From positions 62,001 to 126,000 of the forward strand of contig NZ_RJVO01000006.1 in NCBI RefSeq assembly GCF_003730135.1: 64,000 nt of DNA. The letters are read 5' to 3'. Source of the DNA: Stagnimonas aquatica. GTDB taxonomy: Bacteria > Pseudomonadota > Gammaproteobacteria > Nevskiales > Nevskiaceae. Positions 1 to 10,333 of the stretch are shown in pieces (the stretch's first letter is position 1; every line of letters starts with the position of its first letter). The translations under genes were made by a program, and so were the position numbers. The notes beneath the pieces are model-generated. The model was given only the letters and a program-made list of their open reading frames with translations, had not been told where the DNA came from and made no database searches.

Positions 1-70
1 GCACTGAAGTGCGTGAGGATTTCGAGCACCGCATGACGAAGCGGATCGGTAGCGCGGTGGATTTATTCAC
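1..70 (-). CDS. Possible start of a gene downstream of gatB (partial)
   Basis: Five bases after the gatB stop, a GTG at 70-68 opens a frame that runs without a stop to the window edge (22-23 codons beginning M-N-K-S-T-A-L-P-I-R-F-V). It is on the gatB strand and could be the next operon gene. There is too little sequence to identify it, and there is no strong ribosome-binding site, so it may simply be non-coding. Confidence 0.25.
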   Translation of the reverse strand, partial: MNKSTALPIRFVMRCSKSSRTSV

Positions 71-75
71 GAGCT

Positions 76-1521
76 CTAGCCGGCCAGCTTTTCTTTCAGG
101 ATGCGGTTCAGCGCTTCCGGATTCGCCTTGCCCTGCGTGGCCTTCATCGCCTGGCCGACGAAGAAGCCGAACAGCTTGTCCTTGCCGCCACGGTAATCGG
201 CGACCTGCTGCGGGTTGCCGGCGATGATCGCGTCGATGGCGGCGGCAATCGCACCTTCGTCGGTGATCTGCACCAGACCCTTGGCCTTGATGATCGCGTC
301 GGCGTCGCCCTCGCCCGCCAGCATCGCCTCGAACACGTCCTTGGCGATCTTGCCGCTGATGGTCTTGTCGGCGATGCGGGCGACCAGGCCGGCCAGTTGC
401 GTCGCGCTAATCGGCGAGTCCTCGATGGCCTTGCCGGACTTGTTGAGCGCGGCCAGCAGATCGCCGGTCACCCAGTTCGCGCAGGTCTTGGCCTCGGCGC
501 CGCTGACCTTGACCACGGTCTCGTAGTAGTCGGCCAGCGCGCTTTCGCTGGTCAGCAGGTTGGCGTCGTAGGCGGACAGGCCGTACTGGCTCTCGAAGCG
601 CGCCTTCTTGGCCGCCGGCAGCTCCGGCATCGAGGCGCGGATGCGCTCCTGGTCGGCGGCGGTGACCACCACCGGCAGCAGGTCGGGATCGGGGAAGTAG
701 CGGTAGTCGTTGGCGTTTTCCTTCGACCGCATCGCCCGCGTCTCGCCGGTATCCGGATTGAACAGCCGGGTTTCCTGATTGATCTTGCCACCGGCCTCGA
801 TCACCTCGATCTGGCGCTCGATCTCGTAGTCGATGGCCTGCTGCACGTAGCGGAAGGAGTTGATGTTCTTGGTCTCGGTGCGGGTGCCGAACGGCGCGCC
901 GGGCTTGCGCACGGAGACGTTGGCGTCGCAGCGGAAGCTGCCTTCCTGCATGTTGCCGTCGCACACGCCCAGCGCCACCACCAGCTGGTGCAGCTTCTTG
1001 AGATAGGCCACCGCCTCGGCGCTGTTGCGGATGTCGGGCTCGGAGACGATCTCGATCAGCGGCGTGCCGGCGCGGTTGAGGTCGATGCCGGTGAAGCCGG
1101 GGAAGGCGTCGTGCAGCGACTTGCCCGCGTCCTCTTCCAGATGCGCGCGGGTGATGCCGATGCGCTTGGCGACGCCATCGACCTCGATGTCGAGATGGCC
1201 TTGCTCGACGATCGGCAGCTCGTACTGGCTGATCTGGTAGCCCTTGGGAAGGTCCGGATAGAAGTAGTGCTTGCGCGCGAACACGCAGGTTTCGGCGATC
1301 TTGGCGTCCACCGACAGGCCGAACTTCACGGCCATCGTCACCGCCTCGCGATTCAGCACCGGCAGCACGCCGGGCAGGCCCAGGGTCACCGCATCCGCCT
1401 GGGTGTTGGGCTCGGCACCGTAGGTGGTCGAGGCACCGGAAAAGATCTTGGTCTTGGTGAGAAGCTGGCAGTGGACTTCGAGTCCGATTACCGCTTCCCA
1501 GCCGGCAGGAATGCTGCTCAT
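76..1521 (-). CDS. gatB: Aspartyl/glutamyl-tRNA(Asn/Gln) amidotransferase subunit B
   Basis: GatB is the kinase/tRNA-binding subunit of the GatCAB amidotransferase, which converts misacylated Asp-tRNA(Asn) and/or Glu-tRNA(Gln) to the amide form in the cytoplasm. The 481-residue length is standard. The N-terminus carries the family signature G-L-E-V-H-C-Q-L (residues 13-20), and the conserved [15 protein letters not shown] lies near residue 150. The C-terminal third is the helical GatB/YqeY tail domain. It lies three bases downstream of gatA on the same strand, completing the gatC-gatA-gatB operon. Confidence 0.97.
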   Translation of the reverse strand: MSSIPAGWEAVIGLEVHCQLLTKTKIFSGASTTYGAEPNTQADAVTLGLPGVLPVLNREAVTMAVKFGLSVDAKIAETCVFARKHYFYPDLPKGYQISQYELPIVEQGHLDIEVDGVAKRIGITRAHLEEDAGKSLHDAFPGFTGIDLNRAGTPLIEIVSEPDIRNSAEAVAYLKKLHQLVVALGVCDGNMQEGSFRCDANVSVRKPGAPFGTRTETKNINSFRYVQQAIDYEIERQIEVIEAGGKINQETRLFNPDTGETRAMRSKENANDYRYFPDPDLLPVVVTAADQERIRASMPELPAAKKARFESQYGLSAYDANLLTSESALADYYETVVKVSGAEAKTCANWVTGDLLAALNKSGKAIEDSPISATQLAGLVARIADKTISGKIAKDVFEAMLAGEGDADAIIKAKGLVQITDEGAIAAAIDAIIAGNPQQVADYRGGKDKLFGFFVGQAMKATQGKANPEALNRILKEKLAG

Positions 1522-1524
1522 GGC

Positions 1525-2979
1525 TTAAAAACCCTTCGGAGTGGCGCGATGGAAATCCGTCGCCAACTGGAACTGATGCGCGACGTTGAGCAGGCGCCCT
1601 TCGTCGAAGTAATTGCCCATCAACTGGAAGCCGACCGGCAGGCCCTCGCTGAAGCCGCAGGGCAGGCTCATCGCCGGAATGCCGGCGAGGTTGGCGGCGA
1701 TGGTGTAGATGTCGTTGAGGTACATCGCCACCGGATCGTCGGACTTGTCGCCGAACGGGAAGGCAACATCGGTGGTGGACGGCGCCAGGATCAGATCCAC
1801 CTCGGTGTAGGCGCGCTTGAAGTCCTCGTAGATCAGCTTGCGGACCTTCTGCGCCTGGAGATAGTAGGCGTCGTAATAGCCGTGGCTGAGCACATAGGTG
1901 CCGATCATGATGCGGCGCTGCACTTCTGCACCGAAGCCTTCGCCACGACTCTTCTTGTACAGCTCTTCCAGATTCCTGGCCTCGACGCTGCGGTGGCCGT
2001 AGCGCACGCCGTCGAAGCGGGCGAGGTTGGAGCTGGCCTCGGCCGGCGCGACCACGTAATAGGTCGGCACCGACAGCGGCGCATTGGGCAGGCTGATCTC
2101 GCGGAACTCCACGCCCAGGGTCTTGAGCTGGGCAATGGCGGACTCGACGCCGGCGCGCACCGCCGCCGACATACCGTCGGCGAAGTACTCCTTCGGCAGG
2201 CCGATCTTCAGGCCCTTGATCGACGCCCCCAGACCGGCAACCAGGTCATCGACCGGACGCTCCAGACTGGTGGAGTCCAGCGGATCGAAGCCGGACATGG
2301 CCTGCAACACCAAGGCCGCGTCCTCGGCCGAGCGGGCCACCACGCCGGCCTGATCGAGGCTGGAGGCGAAGGCGATCATGCCGTAGCGCGACACCCGGCC
2401 GTAGGTCGGCTTGATGCCGGTGAGATTGGTGAAGGCGGCGGGCTGGCGAATCGAGCCGCCGGTGTCGGTGGCAGTGGCGACCGGCGCCAGGCCGGCGGCG
2501 ACGCAGGCCACCGAGCCGCCGCTGGAACCGCCGGGCACGCGGCCCAGATCCCAGGGGTTCTTCACCGGGCCGTAGAAGCTGGTCTCGTTGGACGAGCCCA
2601 TCGCGAACTCGTCCATGTTCAGCTTGCCGAGCAGCGGCATGCCGGCCTCGGCGTGCAGCTTCTTGACGATGGTGGCGTCGTAGGGGGCGATGAACTTGTC
2701 CAGCATCTTCGAACCGCAGGCGGTACGCACGCCCTCGGTGCAGAAAATGTCCTTCTGCGCCAGCGGGATGCCGGTCAACGCCCCGGCCTCGCCACGGGCC
2801 AGCCGGGCATCGGCTGCATCGGCCTGGGCCAGGGCGATCTCGGGGGTCACGGTGACATAGCTATTGAGCGCGCCATCGCGCTCGGCGATGCGGGTCAGGT
2901 AGTGCTGGGTCAGCTCGCGGCTGGAGAACTTGCGGGCTTTCAAGCCGGCGGCCAGCTCGTTCAAAGAGAGAGTGTGCAT
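1525..2979 (-). CDS. gatA: Aspartyl/glutamyl-tRNA(Asn/Gln) amidotransferase subunit A
   Basis: GatA is the glutaminase subunit of GatCAB and supplies ammonia to GatB. The start is placed at the ATG ending at 2979 (M-H-T-L-S-L-N-E-L), giving 484 residues; an in-frame extension to 3045 has no family similarity and overlaps the intergenic gap. The amidase-signature catalytic triad is visible: Lys76 (Q-K-D-I-F), cis-Ser152 in G-G-S-S-G-G-S, and nucleophile Ser176 in [10 protein letters not shown]. It sits between gatC and gatB. Confidence 0.97.
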   Translation of the reverse strand: MHTLSLNELAAGLKARKFSSRELTQHYLTRIAERDGALNSYVTVTPEIALAQADAADARLARGEAGALTGIPLAQKDIFCTEGVRTACGSKMLDKFIAPYDATIVKKLHAEAGMPLLGKLNMDEFAMGSSNETSFYGPVKNPWDLGRVPGGSSGGSVACVAAGLAPVATATDTGGSIRQPAAFTNLTGIKPTYGRVSRYGMIAFASSLDQAGVVARSAEDAALVLQAMSGFDPLDSTSLERPVDDLVAGLGASIKGLKIGLPKEYFADGMSAAVRAGVESAIAQLKTLGVEFREISLPNAPLSVPTYYVVAPAEASSNLARFDGVRYGHRSVEARNLEELYKKSRGEGFGAEVQRRIMIGTYVLSHGYYDAYYLQAQKVRKLIYEDFKRAYTEVDLILAPSTTDVAFPFGDKSDDPVAMYLNDIYTIAANLAGIPAMSLPCGFSEGLPVGFQLMGNYFDEGRLLNVAHQFQLATDFHRATPKGF

Positions 2980-3063
2980 GAGCGCTTGGAAATGGGGCTG
3001 CTGGGGGCGAGACGCAAGGGCCCGGCAAGACGTCCTGCGCCCCACCGCACCCGTCCCACGAAA

Positions 3064-3351
3064 CTACTCGATGACTTTCGGCACCAGGAACAGACCGTCC
3101 TCGACCGCCGGGGCGTGGGCCTGGTAGGCCTCGCGACGGTTGGGCTCGGTGACCACGTCCGGGCGCAGGCGCTGGGTCAGGCCCAGGGGATGCGCCATGG
3201 GACTCACGCCCTGGGTATCGGCGGCGGAGAGCTGGTCCACCATCGCCAGGATGTTGGAAATCTGCTGGGCGTAGGTCGGGACCATCTCGGCGTTCAGCTC
3301 CAGCCGGGCGAGGTGGGCAACTTGCTGCACTTGTTCGGGGGTCAGGCTCAT
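3064..3351 (-). CDS. gatC: Aspartyl/glutamyl-tRNA(Asn/Gln) amidotransferase subunit C
   Basis: GatC is the small subunit that wraps around and stabilises GatA/GatB. The preferred start is the second ATG (M-S-L-T-P-E-Q-V), giving 95 residues, the usual length; an ATG three codons upstream is also possible. The typical V-x-x-V-A-H-L-A-R-L-E-L motif is near the N-terminus, and the mid-region has the M-V-D-Q-L helix. It is first in the gatCAB operon and divergent from mreB. Confidence 0.93.
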   Translation of the reverse strand: MSLTPEQVQQVAHLARLELNAEMVPTYAQQISNILAMVDQLSAADTQGVSPMAHPLGLTQRLRPDVVTEPNRREAYQAHAPAVEDGLFLVPKVIE

Positions 3352-3375
3352 CGGGGGCAAAAATCATTGATATGA

Positions 3376-3389
3376 TGTGCAGATGCACA
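3376..3389. promoter_or_regulatory. Palindrome TGTGC-AGAT-GCACA in the gatC/mreB divergent promoter region
   Basis: A perfect 6-2-6 inverted repeat (TGTGCA-GA-TGCACA) lies in the AT-rich 138-base gap between gatC and mreB. A near-identical site (TGTGC-TTAT-GCACA) occurs in front of thiD at 26044-26057. This could be an operator, but no regulator is identified. Confidence 0.4.
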
Positions 3390-3396
3390 ATTTTAG

Positions 3397-4530
<1,134 letters not shown>

Positions 4531-4607
4531 TAGCCCCGCCCGGTGAGCGCGCGTTCGTCGATTCGCACGCAGGATTCGCCCCTCGCCGGGTTGATGGATA
4601 GCCGCTG

Positions 4608-5534
4608 ATGGCCCGTTCCCGCCGCGCCGCCCAACCCCTGTTCCCGCGTGGACCGGGGCTCGGTTTCCGCACCCTGCTGCTGCTGGTGCTGTCCTTCGGC
4701 CTCTGGTTTGCCGACCAGCGCAGTCCGGACCTGCTGTTGCAGGTGCGCGGCGGCATCCAGTGGCTGCTGCAACCGGTGCAATGGCTGGCGGCCGTCCCGC
4801 AGGGCGTGAGCAATGCCACCGCTGGCGTGCGCTCCTACCAGTCGCTGCTGAGCGAAAACCGCCAGCTCAAGGAAGAGCAGCTCAAGCAGCAGGCGCGCCT
4901 GCTGCGCTTCGCCGCGCTGGAGGCGGAAAACCGCCGTATCCGCCAGCTGCTGGCGTCCTCCTCGGCACTCGAAGAGAAGGTGTTGATCGCCGAGATTGTC
5001 GCCACCAGCCAGGACCCCTACCGGCACCAGATCAGCCTCAACAAGGGCGCGCGTGATGGCGTCTACCTGGGCCAGGCACTGGTCGATGCCTACGGGGTGA
5101 TGGGCCAGGTGATCCGGGTCTACCCCACCGGCTCCACGGCAATGCTGATCACCGATCCCGGCCATGGTATCCCGGTGGAGATCAACCGCACCGGCTTGCA
5201 GACCATCGCCCGTGGCGGCGGCGACGGCCGGGTACTGAGCCTGCCCTTCCTGCCCGGCAATGCCGACGTCAAGGTCGGCGACCTCCTGGTGTCGTCCTCG
5301 CTGGGCGGGCGCTTCCCGGGCGGCTATCCGGTCGGTGAAATCTTCGATGTGCGGCGCACCACCGGCGAGCACTTCATGCAGGCCAGCGCTTATCCGGCCG
5401 CGCGGCTCGACCAGGGTCGCCAGGCGCTGCTGGTCTGGAGCGAGCGCCCCGAGCCGGCTCTGCCGGCCGCCGCCGAAGCGGCCCCAACACCGGGCACCCC
5501 CGGCGCAGCGGCTGCGACCGGAGCCAAGCCATGA
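4608..5534 (+). CDS. mreC: Rod shape-determining protein MreC
   Basis: MreC is a bitopic periplasmic scaffold that activates the PBP2-RodA synthase. The 308-residue protein has one N-terminal membrane segment (about residues 18-36, L-L-L-L-V-L-S-F-G-L-W-F), a coiled coil (about 75-115, rich in E/Q/K/L), and the beta-barrel domain with the conserved D-P-Y-R-H-Q and D-P-G-H-G-I-P-V patches. The last 30 residues are Ala/Pro-rich and probably disordered. It overlaps mreD by four bases. Confidence 0.96.
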   Translation: MARSRRAAQPLFPRGPGLGFRTLLLLVLSFGLWFADQRSPDLLLQVRGGIQWLLQPVQWLAAVPQGVSNATAGVRSYQSLLSENRQLKEEQLKQQARLLRFAALEAENRRIRQLLASSSALEEKVLIAEIVATSQDPYRHQISLNKGARDGVYLGQALVDAYGVMGQVIRVYPTGSTAMLITDPGHGIPVEINRTGLQTIARGGGDGRVLSLPFLPGNADVKVGDLLVSSSLGGRFPGGYPVGEIFDVRRTTGEHFMQASAYPAARLDQGRQALLVWSERPEPALPAAAEAAPTPGTPGAAAATGAKP

Positions 5535-6013
5535 CCGCCGCCCTGACCCGTGGCCTGTTCGCGATCAGCCTGCTGATCGCACTGATGCTGCAAGTGGTGT
5601 CGCTGCCCGACGGCCTCAGCGCGCTGCGGCCGATGTGGGTGGCGCTGCTGATCGGCTATTGGGCCTTCTACGGCCCGAACCTGCCGATGACCCTGGTCGC
5701 CTTCCTCACCGGCCTGGGCTGCGATGCCCTCTACAACACGCCGCTGGGCCAGCACGCGATGGGCCTGATCCTGCTCGCCTATGCCCTCACCCGCCTGCGC
5801 AGCTCACTGGGCCTGTTCCCGCTCTGGCAGCAGACCCTGACGCTGACCCCGGTGTGGGCGGTCTACGCGCTGCTGCAATTCTGGTTTGACGGCATGGCCC
5901 GGCATGCCGCCGAGCCCAGCCTGCGCTTCCTGCCGATCATCACCACGGTGCTGTTCTGGCCGCTGGTGTGCAGCGCCATGGACGCGCTGCGCGGCCCTCG
6001 CGGCAGGCCATGA
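5531..6013 (+). CDS. mreD: Rod shape-determining protein MreD
   Basis: MreD is a small polytopic inner-membrane partner of MreC. The 160-residue product has about five hydrophobic segments and the family's F-L-T-G-L-G-C-D-A-L-Y-N-T-P-L-G-Q-H-A motif around residue 60. Both ends overlap its neighbours by four bases, so mreC, mreD and mrdA appear translationally coupled. Confidence 0.93.
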   Translation: MTAALTRGLFAISLLIALMLQVVSLPDGLSALRPMWVALLIGYWAFYGPNLPMTLVAFLTGLGCDALYNTPLGQHAMGLILLAYALTRLRSSLGLFPLWQQTLTLTPVWAVYALLQFWFDGMARHAAEPSLRFLPIITTVLFWPLVCSAMDALRGPRGRP

Positions 6014-8193
6014 ACAGCTACGACGCGCTCAAGGATCTCTACGAAGAGAAGCGCAATTTCTCCGGCCGGGTGCTGGTCGCCGCCATCGTTCTGCTGTTCC
6101 TGATCCTGCTGCTGATCGCCCGCCTGGCCGATCTCCAGGTGCTGCAACACGACTACTTCAGCACCCGCGCCGACGACAACCGCATGCGGGTGGTGCCGAT
6201 GCCGCCGGTGCGCGGCCTGATCTACGACCGCAACGGCGCGCTGCTGGCGCAGAATCGCCCCTCGTTCAATCTGGAAGTCACCCGCGAACAGGTCGAGGAT
6301 CTCGACGCCCTGCTGGAGCAACTGACGCCGGTGATGGGCCTCACGCCCGGCGACATCGCCCGCTTCAAGGACCGGGTGCGCAAGACCCCGCGCTACCGTG
6401 GCGTGCCGCTGCGCACCAACCTCAACCCGGAAGAAGTCGCGCGCTTCGAGATCAACCGCTACAACTTCAAGGGCGTCGACATCACCGCCGGGCTGTCGCG
6501 CACCTACACCATGGGGCCCACCGCCAGCCATGTGATCGGCTATGTCGGCGGCATCTCCGAGGCCGACTACGCCAAGCTCAACGAGCGCGATTACCAGGGC
6601 ATCAACCAGATCGGCAAGCTCGGCGTCGAGAAGAGCCACGAGGACGAACTGCGCGGCACACCCGGCGCGCGCATCGTCGAGGCCAACGCCGCCGGCCGCC
6701 CCCTGCGCGAACTCGAACAACGCCCCGGTGCGCCCGGCCGCAACCTCTACCTGAGCCTCGACGCCCGCCTGCAGAACATCGCCGAGCGCGCGCTCGGCGA
6801 ACTGGACGGCGCCATCGCCGCCATCGACCCGCAGACCGGCGAGGTGCTGACCCTGGTCAGCAAGCCCGGCTTCGATCCGCATCCCTTCGTCGAAGGCATC
6901 AGCACCAAGAACTACCGCGCGCTGCAGAACGACCCCAGCCGGCCGCTCTACAACCGCGCGCTGCAGGGCACCTTCCCGCCCGGCTCCACCATCAAACCGT
7001 TCATGTCCTTCGCCGGCCTGCTCTACGGCGAGACCAGCAGCAGCCAGCGGGTGACCTGCAACGGCACCTACTACCTGCCCAATTCCAGCCGCAAGTTCCG
7101 CTGCCACAAACGCACCGGCCACGGCACCCTGGATCTGCCCTGGGCGCTGGCCAAGAGCTGCGACATCTTCTACTACCAGCTGGCCACCAGCCTCGGCATC
7201 GACCGCATCGACGAGGTGATGGAGCAGTTCGGCTTCGGCAAGGCCACCGGCATCGACGTGCCGCACGAGCGCAGCGGATTGCTGCCCTCGCGGGCCTGGA
7301 AGCGACGGGTGCGCAAGGAGCCCTGGTTCCCCGGCGAAACCCTCAACATCGGCATCGGCCAGGGCTACTGGCAGGTCACGCCCTTGCAGATGGCGCAGGC
7401 CACTGCCCGGCTGGCGATGCGCGGTGGCGGCTACGAGCCACACCTGGTGCACGCCATCGAAGACCCGCTGACCGGCAACATCACCGGTGTGCCGGCCAAG
7501 CCGCTGCCGCCAATGCCCGAGCGCGAGCCGCACGAGTACGACGACGTGATCGCGGCGATGGAGCTGGTCACCCACTCGCCCGGCGGCACCGCCTACCGGA
7601 TCGGCAAGGACGCGCCCTACCGCATCGCCGGCAAGACCGGCACCGCCCAGGTCGCCGGCCTCTCGCAGGCCGACGAAGACGCGCCGGAGCTCAACGCCAC
7701 CCCCAAGCACCTGCGCGACCACGCCTGGTTCATCGCCTTCGCCCCCACCGACAAGCCGCGCATCGCCATCGCCGTGCTCGCTGAACACGCCGGCCACGGC
7801 GGCAGCGTCGCCGCGCCGGTGGCGCGCCAGATCATGGATCAGTACCTGCTCGGCAAGGTGGTCTACGCCACCGCCTCGCTGCCGGCGACGCCGGTGGAAC
7901 CGGCCGCCGCTCCGGACGAGGGCGCCGAGACCGAGTTCGATGGCTTCGTCACTCCCAGCGAGCGCGGCGGTCCGGCGCCGGCACCGGCCGGCGCGCCGCT
8001 GCTGACCATCCCGGCGCAGCGACCGGCAGCCCCGGCAGCCGGCGCCGAGAACCCGGCCGACGCGGTTGAGGTCGATGATGCCGAGGCCGGCTTCCAGACC
8101 CCGGCCACGCCGCCGCCGGTCCAGGGCGACGCGGTCAATCCGCCGTCCGAGGACGATCCGGCCAGGCCGTCGGCGCCGCACGGAGATCACTGA
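6010..8193 (+). CDS. mrdA: Penicillin-binding protein 2 (peptidoglycan transpeptidase, elongasome)
   Basis: PBP2 is the class B transpeptidase that cross-links lateral-wall peptidoglycan in partnership with RodA. The start at 6010 (M-N-S-Y-D-A-L-K) overlaps mreD by four bases; an in-frame ATG at 5968 lies inside mreD and is rejected. There is one N-terminal membrane segment (about 22-43), a pedestal domain, then the transpeptidase motifs S326-T-I-K, S383-C-D and K542-T-G-T. At 727 residues it is longer than usual: roughly the last 85 residues after the catalytic domain are rich in Ala, Pro, Glu and Gly and look disordered. Confidence 0.96.
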   Translation: MNSYDALKDLYEEKRNFSGRVLVAAIVLLFLILLLIARLADLQVLQHDYFSTRADDNRMRVVPMPPVRGLIYDRNGALLAQNRPSFNLEVTREQVEDLDALLEQLTPVMGLTPGDIARFKDRVRKTPRYRGVPLRTNLNPEEVARFEINRYNFKGVDITAGLSRTYTMGPTASHVIGYVGGISEADYAKLNERDYQGINQIGKLGVEKSHEDELRGTPGARIVEANAAGRPLRELEQRPGAPGRNLYLSLDARLQNIAERALGELDGAIAAIDPQTGEVLTLVSKPGFDPHPFVEGISTKNYRALQNDPSRPLYNRALQGTFPPGSTIKPFMSFAGLLYGETSSSQRVTCNGTYYLPNSSRKFRCHKRTGHGTLDLPWALAKSCDIFYYQLATSLGIDRIDEVMEQFGFGKATGIDVPHERSGLLPSRAWKRRVRKEPWFPGETLNIGIGQGYWQVTPLQMAQATARLAMRGGGYEPHLVHAIEDPLTGNITGVPAKPLPPMPEREPHEYDDVIAAMELVTHSPGGTAYRIGKDAPYRIAGKTGTAQVAGLSQADEDAPELNATPKHLRDHAWFIAFAPTDKPRIAIAVLAEHAGHGGSVAAPVARQIMDQYLLGKVVYATASLPATPVEPAAAPDEGAETEFDGFVTPSERGGPAPAPAGAPLLTIPAQRPAAPAAGAENPADAVEVDDAEAGFQTPATPPPVQGDAVNPPSEDDPARPSAPHGDH

Positions 8194-9326
8194 TGAATAC
8201 CGGCACCGCCTTCACACCCACTCCGCGCACGCCCGCCAGCTGGAGCGAGCGCCTGCAGCGTCTACACATCGACCTCTGGCTGCTGAGCCTGCTGGTGAGC
8301 ATCGGCGTGGTCGGCCTGGTGACGCTCTACTCCGCCTCCGGGCATTCGCTGGACGCCCTGCTGGCGCAGTTGCAGCGACTGCTGCTCGGCTTCTTCGTGA
8401 TGGCCGCCCTGGCCCAGGTGCCGCCCGACTACTACCGCGCCGCCGCGCCCTGGTTCTACGGCGCGGCCTGCGTGCTGCTGTCGCTGGTGCTGGTGCTGGG
8501 CGACCACGCCAAGGGTGCGCAACGCTGGCTGGATCTCGGCGTGATCCGCTTCCAGCCCTCGGAAATGATGAAGCTGGGCATGCCGATGATGGTGGCGGCC
8601 TGGCTGCACGGCCGCCCCCTGCCGCCGAGCTGGCGGGTGGTGCTGATCACCCTGGCGATCATCGGCTTTCCGGCGGTGATGGTGATGCTGCAACCCGACC
8701 TCGGCACTGCCCTGCTGATCATCGTCTCGGGCGGCTTCGCGCTCTATCTCGGCGGCCTCGGCTGGCGCTGGATCTTCGGCGCCCTGGCCGCAGTCGCCGC
8801 CGCCGCGCCGGTGCTCTGGTACCGGCTGCACGACTACCAGCGCCAGCGGGTGCTGACCTTCCTCGACCCCGAGCGCGACCCACTCGGCACCGGCTACCAC
8901 ATCACCCAGAGCAAGATCGCCATCGGTTCCGGCGGCGTGTTCGGCAAGGGCTGGATGAACGGCACCCAGGCCAAGCTGGATTTCCTGCCGGAATCGCACA
9001 CCGACTTCATCTTCGCGGTGTATTCCGAGGAGATGGGCATGATGGGCGTGATCCTGCTGCTCACCCTCTACACCCTGGTGGTCGGCCGCGGCCTGTTCAT
9101 CGCCCTGCGCGGCCACGACAGCTTCCAGCGCCTGCTGGCCGGCTCGCTGGCGCTGACCTTCTTCATCTACGTGTTCATCAACATGGGCATGGTCATGGGC
9201 CTGATGCCGGTGGTCGGCGTGCCCCTGCCCCTGCTCTCCTACGGCGGCACCTCGGCCGTCACCCTGCTCGCCGGCTTCGGTATGCTGATGTCCATCCATA
9301 CCCACCGGAAGCTCCTGAGCTCGTGA
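8193..9326 (+). CDS. mrdB: Peptidoglycan glycosyltransferase RodA
   Basis: RodA is the SEDS-family polymerase that extends glycan strands for cell elongation. The 377-residue protein has about ten membrane segments and the SEDS signatures Q-P-D-L-G-T-A, P-E-S-H-T-D-F-I-F (residues about 268-276, containing the essential Asp) and V-G-V-P-L-P-L-L-S-Y-G-G-T near the C-terminus. It overlaps the mrdA stop by one base and the mltB start by four. Confidence 0.97.
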   Translation: MNTGTAFTPTPRTPASWSERLQRLHIDLWLLSLLVSIGVVGLVTLYSASGHSLDALLAQLQRLLLGFFVMAALAQVPPDYYRAAAPWFYGAACVLLSLVLVLGDHAKGAQRWLDLGVIRFQPSEMMKLGMPMMVAAWLHGRPLPPSWRVVLITLAIIGFPAVMVMLQPDLGTALLIIVSGGFALYLGGLGWRWIFGALAAVAAAAPVLWYRLHDYQRQRVLTFLDPERDPLGTGYHITQSKIAIGSGGVFGKGWMNGTQAKLDFLPESHTDFIFAVYSEEMGMMGVILLLTLYTLVVGRGLFIALRGHDSFQRLLAGSLALTFFIYVFINMGMVMGLMPVVGVPLPLLSYGGTSAVTLLAGFGMLMSIHTHRKLLSS

Positions 9327-10333
9327 GGTCCGTCCTTCCCGCACTGCTGCTGCTCGCCCTGACCACGGCTGCACAGGCCGACTACCGCGACCATCCCAAG
9401 ACCGCCGAGCTGCACCAGCGGCTGGTGCGCGACTACGGCTTCAGCGAGGCCGATCTGGCCAAGGTCGACGAGGCCCTGGCCCAGGCCGAGCAGCTGCCGC
9501 AGCTGATCCAGGCCGAGCGCCAGAACAAGGAAACCACCAGCGTCTACTGGGACGACTACCGCGCCCTGCACGTCTTCCCCAAGCAGGCCGAGCGCGGCGT
9601 GCAACTGCTGCGGGACTACGCGCCCTACTTCGAGCGTGCCGAGGCCGAGTACGGCGTGCCGCCGGTGGTGATCGCGGCGGTGATGGGCGTGGAAACCAAG
9701 TACGGCAGCTACACCGGCCGGCACCGGGTGCTGGACGCGCTGGTCACCCAGGGCTACGAACACCCGACCCGTCAGCCGTTCTTCTTCGGCGAGCTGGCGG
9801 CGTACTTCGCGTTCTGCCGCAACTTCGGCTTCGAGCCGACGGCGGTGAAGGGCTCCTACGCCGGCGCGGTGGGCGCCGCCCAGTTCATGCCCAGCAACTA
9901 CCTGAGCCTGGCGGTGGACTACGACGGCGACGGCCGGGTCGATCTCTGGAGCATCCCCGACGCCATCGGCTCCATCGCCCGCTACTTCAACAACTACGTG
10001 CCGCCGGATCGGCCGGCCATGCACTGGCGCCGTGGCGAGCCGCTGCTGGCGCCGGTACGCGCGGTGAACCTGGCCAGCGACGCGCCCGAGCGCAATCTGC
10101 GCAAGCCCAACGCCACCATCGCCGGCTGGCAGCGGTTCGGGGTGGAATCGGCCGCCGAGCTGAGCCCCGACCTGCCCGCCGGCCTGGTCGAGCTGCCGCG
10201 CCCGAACGGCCCGGAATACTGGCTGGCACTGCCGAATTTCTACGCGGTGATGTCCTACAACCCGCGCGTGTTCTACGCCATGGCGGTGACCCAGCTCGCC
10301 GCCGAGTTGCAGCAGGCTCAGGCCGGATCGTGA
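9323..10333 (+). CDS. mltB: Membrane-bound lytic murein transglycosylase B
   Basis: MltB cleaves the MurNAc-GlcNAc bond to give 1,6-anhydro muropeptides. The start is the GTG at 9323, overlapping the rodA stop; a much longer frame upstream is a shadow of rodA. The 336-residue product has a signal peptide ending in A-A-Q-A (about residue 19). It lacks a clear lipobox Cys, unlike E. coli MltB, so it may be a soluble periplasmic SltB-type enzyme. The catalytic Glu124 sits in G-V-E-T-K-Y-G-S-Y, and K-G-S-Y-A-G-A-V-G-A-A-Q-F-M-P-S follows, as in family GH103. Confidence 0.93.
   Translation: MRSVLPALLLLALTTAAQADYRDHPKTAELHQRLVRDYGFSEADLAKVDEALAQAEQLPQLIQAERQNKETTSVYWDDYRALHVFPKQAERGVQLLRDYAPYFERAEAEYGVPPVVIAAVMGVETKYGSYTGRHRVLDALVTQGYEHPTRQPFFFGELAAYFAFCRNFGFEPTAVKGSYAGAVGAAQFMPSNYLSLAVDYDGDGRVDLWSIPDAIGSIARYFNNYVPPDRPAMHWRRGEPLLAPVRAVNLASDAPERNLRKPNATIAGWQRFGVESAAELSPDLPAGLVELPRPNGPEYWLALPNFYAVMSYNPRVFYAMAVTQLAAELQQAQAGS

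Noticed and set aside
397-3375. A 992-codon plus-strand open frame opposite gatB and gatA, and similar long antisense frames elsewhere
   Set aside because: Composition rich in R, G, H and A with no domain; each lies opposite a gene with conserved catalytic motifs. They are shadows of biased third-codon positions.
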